DNA from: Minisyncoccota bacterium
Lineage (GTDB): Bacteria; Patescibacteriota; Minisyncoccia; UBA6257; 1-14-0-10-40-38
Assembly (NCBI GenBank): GCA_009694925.1
Contig: SIBX01000032.1
Span: 1 to 5,525, forward strand
DNA: 5,525 bases
Direction: 5' to 3'
Under the pieces are notes generated by a model that worked only from the letters and a program-made list of their open reading frames with translations, was not told the origin of the DNA and ran no database searches. Below are positions 1-5,456 of this stretch, piece by piece (the first letter of the stretch is position 1; each line of letters opens with the position of its first letter). The position numbers and the translations under genes are program-made.

Positions 1-1204
1 CTTTTATTATTTCGGCTGTTTTTTTTAAAAAACTTATATTGGGAACAACTATTTCAAATTTTAAGCTTACAACATCTCTTCCAAATGTTTTTTGAAGTAT
101 TCCGTCTTCTCCGGCTTTCCAAGAGTTTCCGGATAATATTTTTTTTGCTTGTTCAATATCAAAGACTACTTGCCCAGGCTTATAACCTTCCATTCCCGGC
201 ATTATTGGTCCATCGACTTGATTAGCTTTTCCTAAAAAAACTTCTTTTATTATTCTTTCTTTATTTATTGAAAGATCAATTGCACGCCTTACTTCTTTTT
301 CTTGGAATGGAGCAAATGTAGATGGGTTTAAAAATAATGAATAATATCTTGGCAGCCTCAGTTCATTTAATTCATAATTTATTTGTATTGCCTGCTCTTC
401 TTCTGGTGTTATTCCGCCCAATCCATCAATCTCTTTTTTATTAAAAGCTTCTATAGCTTCTCTTATATCAGCAAAAAAAATAAAATTAAATTCTTGAATT
501 AAAGGATGATTTCCGCTGAAATTTTTATTCTCAACAAATGAATATTCCTTAATAAATCCATCCTTCCTTTTTGTATATTCCTTAAAGGCAAAAGGCCCGC
601 TGGAAACCGGTTCTAAATTAAAATCAGAAAGCCTCAAGTTTGATAGAGGTATTTTGCCGAATATATGTTCAGGAATAAGTTTTAAATTTTTTAAATTATC
701 CAAAAAATAAGCATATGGTGTTTTTAAATTTATTTTAATTTCCAAATCATTTATCTTTTCGGCTATTATTCCGTCCCAAGCAGGGAACATTGGCGATCTT
801 GTCTCTGGGCTTTGTATTGCTTTAAGGGTGAAGATTAAATCATCGCCATTTATTTTTTCTCCATCGCTCCACTTTAATCCATCTTTTAGCTCTAGATTCC
901 AAGTTTTGCCACTATTTGATATTTTATAATCTTTAAGCATCGCTACCGCATCCATAAAAAGAAATTCCACTAAATCTCTGTCCACATCATTATTCGTTGT
1001 TAATATGGGATTTAAATTAGTTGGTTGGCCAATAACTCCTTCATTGAACTGACCCCCTGCAATTGGTCGAATGATTGTTGTTTTATAGAAAATATTAATT
1101 CCATTCAAAATAAATGCAACTAAAAAAATCATTAAAGCGCCCTCAAAAATCTGCCTCTCGCTTTTAGTTAAAGCGTCAAAAAGTTTATGAAATTTTAAAA
1201 GCAT
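1..1204 (-). CDS. Family 5 (peptide/oligopeptide-type) ABC transporter solute-binding protein, C-terminus cut by window edge
   Basis: By family, this protein captures peptides or similar solutes outside the membrane and delivers them to an ABC permease. The frame is open for 401 codons to the window edge, against a usual 500-600. I chose the ATG at 1204 because an in-frame TAG (1205-1207) sits directly before it; no good SD is visible. Residues 1-21 are a charged N-terminus and about 22-40 a hydrophobic helix (ALMIFLVAFILNGINIFY). No lipobox cysteine follows, so the protein is probably held by an uncleaved anchor. SBP_bac_5 hallmarks in order: TWNLELKDGLKWSDGEKING (101-120) followed by DDLIFTLKAI, SSGPFAF (201-207), and NPSTFAPF...EVRRAIDLSINKERI (293-318) followed by FLGKANQVDGPIMPG. 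No permease or ATPase gene is visible, so the substrate is unknown. It is the last visible gene of the minus-strand cluster, 108 bp after secG. Family is secure; specificity is not. Confidence 0.9.
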   Translation of the reverse strand, partial: MLLKFHKLFDALTKSERQIFEGALMIFLVAFILNGINIFYKTTIIRPIAGGQFNEGVIGQPTNLNPILTTNNDVDRDLVEFLFMDAVAMLKDYKISNSGKTWNLELKDGLKWSDGEKINGDDLIFTLKAIQSPETRSPMFPAWDGIIAEKINDLEIKINLKTPYAYFLDNLKNLKLIPEHIFGKIPLSNLRLSDFNLEPVSSGPFAFKEYTKRKDGFIKEYSFVENKNFSGNHPLIQEFNFIFFADIREAIEAFNKKEIDGLGGITPEEEQAIQINYELNELRLPRYYSLFLNPSTFAPFQEKEVRRAIDLSINKERIIKEVFLGKANQVDGPIMPGMEGYKPGQVVFDIEQAKKILSGNSWKAGEDGILQKTFGRDVVSLKFEIVVPNISFLKKTAEIIK

Positions 1205-1294
1205 CTAAATACATTATTAATTTTCTTTCCAGGCAATCGTTGTAAAAGTTAATTTAAGCAAAAATAAATCGCCGAGCCATCAAAAACAATCACC

Positions 1295-1324
1295 ATTATA
1301 CAACCTTAAGACTTATTTTATTAA
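1295..1324 (-). promoter_or_regulatory. Candidate promoter for the solute-binding protein gene
   Basis: On the minus strand a perfect TATAAT lies at 1300-1295, just after the secG stop. A weak -35 (TTAATA, 1324-1319) stands 18 bp upstream, inside the end of secG. Predicted transcription start is near 1288, giving a leader of about 84 nt before the ATG at 1204. In AT-rich DNA a TATAAT alone is weak evidence, and read-through from secG is equally possible. Confidence 0.35.
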
Positions 1325-1528
1325 ATTCAGAATAGATAATCCAGCAAATAAAACAACCAATATTATAGTGGCAATAAAAATCCATTTTTCTATTCCTCTT
1401 CTCGTTTCATAAAATCCAGCTTCAGAATTTCCAAAAAGACCCGAAGCTCCAGATCCTCTTTCCTGTAGTAAGATTAAGACTATGATGATTGCCGAAATGG
1501 CAACCTGTAAAATCGTTATTATATTCAT
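1313..1528 (-). CDS. secG: Preprotein translocase subunit SecG
   Basis: SecG is the small accessory subunit of the SecYEG protein-export channel in the cytoplasmic membrane; it assists SecA-driven translocation. The 71-residue length and layout fit the family: helix 1 at about 3-21, a short loop, helix 2 at about 49-69. The loop carries the family signature LLQERGSGASGLFGNSEAGF (20-39) and RRGIEK (43-48). The start at 1528 lies only 2 bp after the stop of the upstream PF04020-like gene, with no SD visible, so translation probably depends on coupling to that gene. Its place behind gpmI recalls Firmicutes clusters in which secG follows glycolytic genes. No abnormal residues or truncation are seen. 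Confidence 0.95.
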   Translation of the reverse strand: MNIITILQVAISAIIIVLILLQERGSGASGLFGNSEAGFYETRRGIEKWIFIATIILVVLFAGLSILNLIK

Positions 1529-1530
1529 TT

Positions 1531-1902
1531 TTATATAGATTTATTAAACAAGTGATGTGCCGAAAAATTGATCAAAAAATTAACAAGTCCGATCACTATC
1601 GTTGAATAAATGAGTCCGTAGATACCTGTTATTGTAAGGGATTGAAACATAAAGTCAAGCATAATCAGGATTCCTAGATTTATTAAAACTGTCGCCAATC
1701 CGAAGGTTAAAATTATAATAGGCGACAACAAAAACTTAATAATAGGTTTTAATATTAAATTTATAAGCGTCAAGGCTCCGGTTATTTTAGCTAATTCAAT
1801 AATTCCACCGGTAATAACAAAAAGTGGAGTTAATTTTTCTACTAATAATATCGCTCCTAAATTAACTAAGAAAAGGAATATAAGATGCGAAATGAATTTC
1901 AT
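1531..1902 (-). CDS. Four-helix membrane protein, phage holin family 4 superfamily (PF04020-like)
   Basis: This is a 123-residue, very hydrophobic protein with predicted helices at about 4-22, 26-47, 57-82 and 90-113. The central segment, NLILKPIIKFLLSPIIILTF (48-67) followed by GLATVLINLGILIMLDF, matches the pattern I recall for the 'phage holin family 4_2' membrane proteins: N..LKP......P....T.GL...LIN. Despite the family name, these are common chromosomal proteins of unknown function, and nothing here indicates a prophage or lysis role. The ATG at 1902 follows gpmI by 22 bp and has no SD. An extended -10 motif lies 8 nt before it, so it may be transcribed almost leaderless as well as by read-through. 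Its stop is 2 bp before secG, suggesting co-expression with the export channel. Family assignment is by pattern only. Confidence 0.8.
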   Translation of the reverse strand: MKFISHLIFLFLVNLGAILLVEKLTPLFVITGGIIELAKITGALTLINLILKPIIKFLLSPIIILTFGLATVLINLGILIMLDFMFQSLTITGIYGLIYSTIVIGLVNFLINFSAHHLFNKSI

Positions 1903-1910
1903 ATATATCT

Positions 1911-1919
1911 ATTATATCA
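1911..1919 (-). promoter_or_regulatory. Extended -10 promoter, nearly leaderless start for the PF04020-like gene
   Basis: The minus strand reads TGATATAAT from 1919 to 1911, a perfect extended -10 in the gpmI-PF04020 gap. No convincing -35 is present at 16-18 bp, as is common for extended -10 promoters. Counting from the hexamer, transcription should begin near 1904, two nucleotides before the ATG at 1902. The identical nonamer precedes gpmI. Confidence 0.5.
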
Positions 1920-1924
1920 AATTA

Positions 1925-3481
1925 TTATTGAAGTATTTTAAGTATGCTCATTCCCATCATCTCTTTTGGTTTTGGGATTCCCATTAATTCCAAGATGGTC
2001 GGGGCAACATCAGAAAGAAATCCAAGCGCCTGATCTTCTATTGTACTTATCTCTTCTTTTTCTTTTAATCTTCTAAATTTTTCTCCCACAAGATAAAAAG
2101 GCACTAAATTAGAAACATGTTTTGTTTCTCGTTCTCCAGTATAAGAATTCAACATTTCCTCAACGTGTCCATGATCAGAGGTTATGATAAGCATCGCATT
2201 ATTTTTTAAAACCATATCCATTATTTTCCCAATCTCCTCATCAATCACCTCTACTGCCTTAACTCCAGCCTCAAAGTTTCCCGTATGAGCCATAATGTCG
2301 GGGTTAGCGAAATTGGCCAATATAAAATCAAAACCTCCTTCAGAAATAGATTCCATTATTCTTAAAGAAATTTCACTAGTCATCATTTCTGGGGCATCAT
2401 CCACTTTTAAAACTCTTTTTGAAGGTATTAGAACCTTATACTCACCATCAAAGGGCTTGTCTCTATATCCGTCAAAAAAATAAGTAACGTGCGCGTATTT
2501 TTCGGTTTCAGCAATTCTTAATTGAACTTTTCCAGCATCAGACAAAACCTTTCCAAGAGTGTTATCTATTATTTCATTTTGGAATATTGGATCAATTAGA
2601 AACTTTTCAGAATAATTTGTCATAGTCGTTATGTATAGATTATTCAGGCTTATGGTTGGGAATTTTTCAAAATTTTTCAAAATAAAAGAACCGGCAAGCT
2701 GCCTGATGCTATCTTCTCTAAAATCAAAGAATATTAAGGCATCGTTAGCTTTTACAAAGTTTTGATCCGGGCCAATAAGCATTGGCTCTATATACTCATC
2801 GGGAAGCTCTCTTTCATAATGTTTTTTAATTTTTTCCCTAAAATTTAATTCTGGAGCAATTTGCCCAGTCATAGCTCTATATGTTTTTTCGGTTCTTTCA
2901 TAGTGATCGTCTCGGTCTAAGGCATAATATCTTCCAGAAATAGATGCAATTTTACCAAGTTCATATTTTTTTATTAATCCCTCAATTTTGTCTATTAGTT
3001 TAATTGCAGATTTTGGCTCGCTATCTTTACCATCCGTAAATAGATGAAAATTTACTTTTTCCACCCTTTCATCTTTGGCCATTTTTAGAATCGCTTCTAT
3101 GTGTTCTAAAGATGCGTGAACATTACCTTCGGTTAAAAGTCCTGCCAAATTTAGAGCTGATTTATTTTTTCTAACATGATTAGTGGCGCAAAGCAGGGTT
3201 TTGTTTTTAAAAAAATCACCATTTTTTATCGCCAAATTTATTTTAGGGAAGTGTTGGGCGGGGATTCTTCCGCAGCCCAAAGTTAAGTGGCCCACTTCGC
3301 TATTTCCTTCTTCTCCAAAAGGAAGTCCAACTGCAATTCCAGAAGCTTGAAGAGAGCCGGATAAAAAATGGCTTTTTATGAAATTGATATTTTTCGGATG
3401 TACTTTTTCAACAGGATTTGTAAAATCTTTCCTACCGATACCAAACCCATCTACCACCAAGAGAATTAGCGTATTTTTCAT
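1925..3481 (-). CDS. gpmI: 2,3-bisphosphoglycerate-independent phosphoglycerate mutase
   Basis: This enzyme interconverts 3-phosphoglycerate and 2-phosphoglycerate in cytoplasmic glycolysis through a phosphoserine intermediate, using two metal ions (Mn in many members). At 518 residues it has the full family length. Metal and catalytic residues match the Bacillus enzyme: D11 (VVDGFGIG), nucleophile S61 (GEEGNSEVGHL), D395 and H399 (NPDIMAHTG), D436 and H437 (TSDHGHVEEM), H455 (ETKHVSN). Substrate-site residues H122, D153, R184, R190, R255 and K328 are also found. Two substrate arginines of the Bacillus enzyme appear changed: R153 to K152 (DGKD) and R264 to S258 (FREDS). R260 might compensate. 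The start at 3481 gives the expected N-terminus MKNTLILLVVDGFG. It has no SD, but an extended -10 sits exactly 6 nt upstream. It is the first gene of the minus-strand cluster and diverges from rny. Confidence 0.97.
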   Translation of the reverse strand: MKNTLILLVVDGFGIGRKDFTNPVEKVHPKNINFIKSHFLSGSLQASGIAVGLPFGEEGNSEVGHLTLGCGRIPAQHFPKINLAIKNGDFFKNKTLLCATNHVRKNKSALNLAGLLTEGNVHASLEHIEAILKMAKDERVEKVNFHLFTDGKDSEPKSAIKLIDKIEGLIKKYELGKIASISGRYYALDRDDHYERTEKTYRAMTGQIAPELNFREKIKKHYERELPDEYIEPMLIGPDQNFVKANDALIFFDFREDSIRQLAGSFILKNFEKFPTISLNNLYITTMTNYSEKFLIDPIFQNEIIDNTLGKVLSDAGKVQLRIAETEKYAHVTYFFDGYRDKPFDGEYKVLIPSKRVLKVDDAPEMMTSEISLRIMESISEGGFDFILANFANPDIMAHTGNFEAGVKAVEVIDEEIGKIMDMVLKNNAMLIITSDHGHVEEMLNSYTGERETKHVSNLVPFYLVGEKFRRLKEKEEISTIEDQALGFLSDVAPTILELMGIPKPKEMMGMSILKILQ

Positions 3482-3487
3482 GATTTT

Positions 3488-3496
3488 ATTATATCA
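3488..3496 (-). promoter_or_regulatory. Extended -10 promoter giving a leaderless gpmI transcript
   Basis: The minus strand reads TGATATAAT from 3496 to 3488. With the hexamer occupying -12 to -7, position +1 falls on the A of the gpmI ATG at 3481, predicting a leaderless mRNA. No good -35 is visible at 16-18 bp (GATGTT at 17). The motif copy and spacing resemble those before the PF04020-like gene, and both genes lack an SD. Confidence 0.55.
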
Positions 3497-3595
3497 TCAT
3501 TTTTAATCAAAACATCGTAAATTCTATACTTTTTTTCAAAATTATTGTAATATAAAAACATGATCGATTTTGTATTACTAATTAATATATATCTC

Positions 3596-3623
3596 TTGAG
3601 TTTGATATTTTTCTTGATACATT
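3596..3623 (+). promoter_or_regulatory. Candidate promoter for rny
   Basis: A -35-like TTGAGT (3596-3601) is followed after 16 bp by TACATT (3618-3623), preceded by TGA as an extended -10. Very AT-rich DNA (TTAATATATAT) lies just upstream and could act as an UP element. The predicted start near 3630 gives a 21-nt leader with only a weak SD-like AAGAG. Both hexamers match consensus at four of six positions, so the call is moderate. Confidence 0.45.
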
Positions 3624-3650
3624 GGGAAAACTTAAGAGCAAAAAATAAAT

Positions 3651-5195
3651 ATGAATTCAAACACTCTTTTAGAGGTCGCCATTTTGGTGGTTGGCGCGAT
3701 TTTAGGTTACTTTATTCCAAGATTTCTAACTAAGCAAAGAATTAGCGTCATAGAGGGGGAATTAAAGCTAAAGCAGGCATCTGCTAGCTTGGAGGCAGAA
3801 AAGATATTTCTAGAAGCCAAGGAAAAAGCCAGGGCAATTTTAGAAGCTGAAAAAGATTCTTTAGAGGCCTTAAGAAATGATGAGCGCGAAAAAACAATTG
3901 CCATTGAAAAACTTGGTATGAAAATTCAGGCCAAAGAAGAGTCTCTAGAAAGACAGATTAAAGAAATTAGCAGAAAAGAAGTTATTTTACAGGGAGAGAT
4001 GAGTAATATAGAGATAATTAAAAAAGACGTAGATTCTATTAAAAAATCTTTAAGTGGAGAATTGGAAAAAATAGCCGGTTTTAGCAAGGAAGATGCTAAA
4101 CGCGAACTTTTCGCTAAAGTTGAAAATGAATATAAGGAAGAACTGCCAAGAATTATTCAGAGGCTAGAAAAAGATAAAAGAGAGAGTATCGAAAAAAGAA
4201 CCTCTGAAATTATTACCACTGCTATTCAAAGATATTCAAGGAGTCACGTAGCTGATTTAACCACTACCGTTTTTCAGCTTCCTAGCGAGGAATTGAAAGG
4301 AAAAATAATAGGCAAAGAAGGAAGAAATATTAGAACCCTAGAAAGGTTGACGGGAATTGAATTGGTTGTAGACGAAACTCCAGACACCATGGTCATATCT
4401 TCTTTCGATCCTTTAAGAAGAGAGATTGCCAAAGTAACCCTAGAAAAACTTATTAAAGATGGCAGGATTCATCCAGCTAAAATAGAAGAAAAGGTCTTAG
4501 AGGCAACCAATGAATTAAATAAAAGAATGGTTGAGATTGGAGAAGAGGCAGCCTTAGAAGTCGGCATAGTCGGTCTCCCAAGAGAAATTGTCCAGCTTTT
4601 AGGTAGGCTTCACTTTAGAACCTCTTATGGTCAGAATGTTTTAGTTCACTCAATAGAAATGGCGCATATCTCTGGCATAATCGCTGCCGAGCTTGGAGTT
4701 AATGTTGAAATTGCTAAAAAGGGAGCGCTTTTGCATGATATTGGTAAAGCCATTAGTCATGAAGTTGAAGGAACTCATGTTGAGCTTGGAAGAAAGATCT
4801 TAAAAAAATACGGCATAGAAGAAGCGGTGATCCGCGCCATGGAAAGCCATCACGAAGAATATCCATATTCAACTCCAGAATCATTTATAGTCGGCGCAGC
4901 AGATGCTCTATCAGCTGCCAGACCAGGAGCTAGGCGCGACACGGTTGAGGCCTACATTAAGCGATTGCACGACCTAGAAAGAATAGTAAATAGCTTCGAT
5001 GGGGTTCGTACCTCATATGCGCTTTCTGCTGGTAGGGAAATGAGAGTTTTCGTTGTTCCAGAAAAAGTTGATGATTTTAGAGCCTTACAAATGGCTCGTG
5101 ACATCGCCGCAAAAATTCAAACAGAAATGAAATATCCTGGAGAGATAAAAGTAAATGTGATTAGGGAGTTAAGGGCGGTGGAATATGCCAGGTAG
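3651..5195 (+). CDS. rny: Ribonuclease Y (membrane-anchored endoribonuclease)
   Basis: RNase Y is a metal-dependent endonuclease that starts mRNA decay at the inner face of the cell membrane, in bacteria that mostly lack RNase E. The 514-residue protein shows every family part in order. An N-terminal membrane helix (about 7-25, ending GAILGYFIPRFL) is followed by a long Glu/Lys/Ala-rich coiled coil (about 30-200). The KH RNA-binding domain has the GxxG loop GKEG at 221-224 (KGKIIGKEGRNIRTLERLTG). The HD domain has H333 (VLVHS) and the catalytic pair H362-D363 (LLHDIGKA), with later conserved SHHEEYPYS and GAADALSAARPGARRD. The C-terminal domain ends in EYAR and tandem TAG stops (5193-5198). 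Length and motifs are complete, with no sign of damage. It stands alone on the plus strand, divergent from gpmI. The start is fixed by the membrane helix following directly and by the promoter position. Confidence 0.98.
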   Translation: MNSNTLLEVAILVVGAILGYFIPRFLTKQRISVIEGELKLKQASASLEAEKIFLEAKEKARAILEAEKDSLEALRNDEREKTIAIEKLGMKIQAKEESLERQIKEISRKEVILQGEMSNIEIIKKDVDSIKKSLSGELEKIAGFSKEDAKRELFAKVENEYKEELPRIIQRLEKDKRESIEKRTSEIITTAIQRYSRSHVADLTTTVFQLPSEELKGKIIGKEGRNIRTLERLTGIELVVDETPDTMVISSFDPLRREIAKVTLEKLIKDGRIHPAKIEEKVLEATNELNKRMVEIGEEAALEVGIVGLPREIVQLLGRLHFRTSYGQNVLVHSIEMAHISGIIAAELGVNVEIAKKGALLHDIGKAISHEVEGTHVELGRKILKKYGIEEAVIRAMESHHEEYPYSTPESFIVGAADALSAARPGARRDTVEAYIKRLHDLERIVNSFDGVRTSYALSAGREMRVFVVPEKVDDFRALQMARDIAAKIQTEMKYPGEIKVNVIRELRAVEYAR

Positions 5196-5231
5196 TAGAA
5201 ATTGCTTTAAAAATAAGGGTTATCGGCTATT

Positions 5232-5254
5232 GCTATTGACGAATAGCTTTATTT
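5232..5254 (+). terminator. Weak candidate intrinsic terminator of rny
   Basis: GCTATT (5232-5237) and AATAGC (5242-5247) form a 6-bp stem with a GACG loop, followed by TTTATTT. A second copy of GCTATT (5226-5231) offers an alternative left arm. The stem is AT-rich and the T tract is interrupted, so termination may be inefficient. The hairpin contains the -35 of the next promoter. Confidence 0.35.
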
Positions 5255-5264
5255 CTGCTATAAT
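5236..5264 (+). promoter_or_regulatory. Near-consensus sigma-70-type promoter
   Basis: TTGACG (5236-5241) and TATAAT (5259-5264) are separated by exactly 17 bp, with TGC directly before the -10 as an extended element. This is the best promoter in the window. The predicted start is an A at 5271, 184 nt upstream of the ATG at 5455. Its strength, together with the SD and optimised codons downstream, suggests high expression of the gene at the right edge. Confidence 0.8.
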
Positions 5265-5270
5265 TAACAT

Positions 5271-5454
5271 AGCACATTAAGAATCAAAGACGACATAGTC
5301 ATAGCTTTAAGAATTTATAATCTTTGTCATTATCGGGCCAGGACCCGATAATCCAGTGAAAAAACGAGTTTTTAAAGCTGTGACTAGTTGTCACAACCCC
5401 TTCGTCCTCAAGGGAAACTGAAGACAATGGCGAAAACCGAAAGGAAATAGCGCC
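5271..5454 (+). promoter_or_regulatory. Long structured 5' leader, candidate cis-regulatory RNA
   Basis: The stretch between the predicted transcription start and the ATG has no convincing gene but is dense in inverted repeats. P1 pairs 5296-5316 with 5366-5386: 21 consecutive pairs, four of them G-U wobbles. Inside it, P2 is a perfect 9-bp hairpin, ATTATCGGG (5329-5337) with CCCGATAAT (5344-5352), loop CCAGGA. Downstream, P3 pairs TGTGAC (5379-5384) with GTCACA (5390-5395) and overlaps the 3' arm of P1, so the two exclude each other. CCCTT (5398-5402) can pair with AAGGG (5410-5414). No poly-U terminator is seen after P2 or P3. I recognise no known riboswitch class. The fold was derived by hand; wobble pairs in P1 fit RNA rather than DNA function, but alternatives such as a small RNA or a recombination site remain possible. 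Confidence 0.6.
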
Positions 5455-5456
5455 AT
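5427..5456 (+). promoter_or_regulatory. SD presented in the loop of a start-codon stem
   Basis: ATGGCG (5427-5432) is the perfect complement of CGCCAT (5451-5456), which includes the first two bases of the start codon. The 18-nt loop carries the SD AAAGGA (5440-5445), nine bases before the ATG. Folding would hide the start codon while exposing the SD. The SD is by far the strongest in the window. Confidence 0.5.

Noticed and set aside
1249..1296. 15-codon minus-strand micro-ORF (MVIVFDGSAIYFCLN) between secG and the solute-binding gene
   Set aside because: Its ATG overlaps the candidate -10 TATAAT and would not be on a transcript from that promoter; length is within chance.
1205..1312. Possible tRNA or terminator in the 108-bp gap after secG
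   Set aside because: No T-loop-like GTTCRANNC, no cloverleaf arms and no stable hairpin followed by a T run were found; only a -10-like TATAAT stands out.
1531..1902. Prophage reading of the holin-family protein
   Set aside because: No endolysin, integrase or other phage gene is nearby, and family members are usual chromosomal membrane proteins.
2295..2483. 62-codon plus-strand frame inside gpmI
   Set aside because: It lies antisense to a conserved part of gpmI and has no SD or recognisable protein pattern.
3478..3660. 60-codon minus-strand frame overlapping the gpmI start by 4 bp (ATGA-like junction)
   Set aside because: It needs a TTG start inside rny, runs through the divergent promoter region, has AT-driven low-complexity composition and resembles no family.
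3707..3904. 65-codon minus-strand frame inside rny
   Set aside because: It is a mirror of the coiled-coil coding region, where Glu/Lys/Ala codons give an open Ser/Phe/Leu-rich antisense frame.
5296..5386. Integron attC-like or insertion-sequence terminal repeat reading of the long inverted repeat
   Set aside because: No transposase or integrase frame is visible, the right arm lacks a clear GTTRRRY core, and the wobble pairs and promoter position fit a transcribed leader better. It is kept as an open alternative only.
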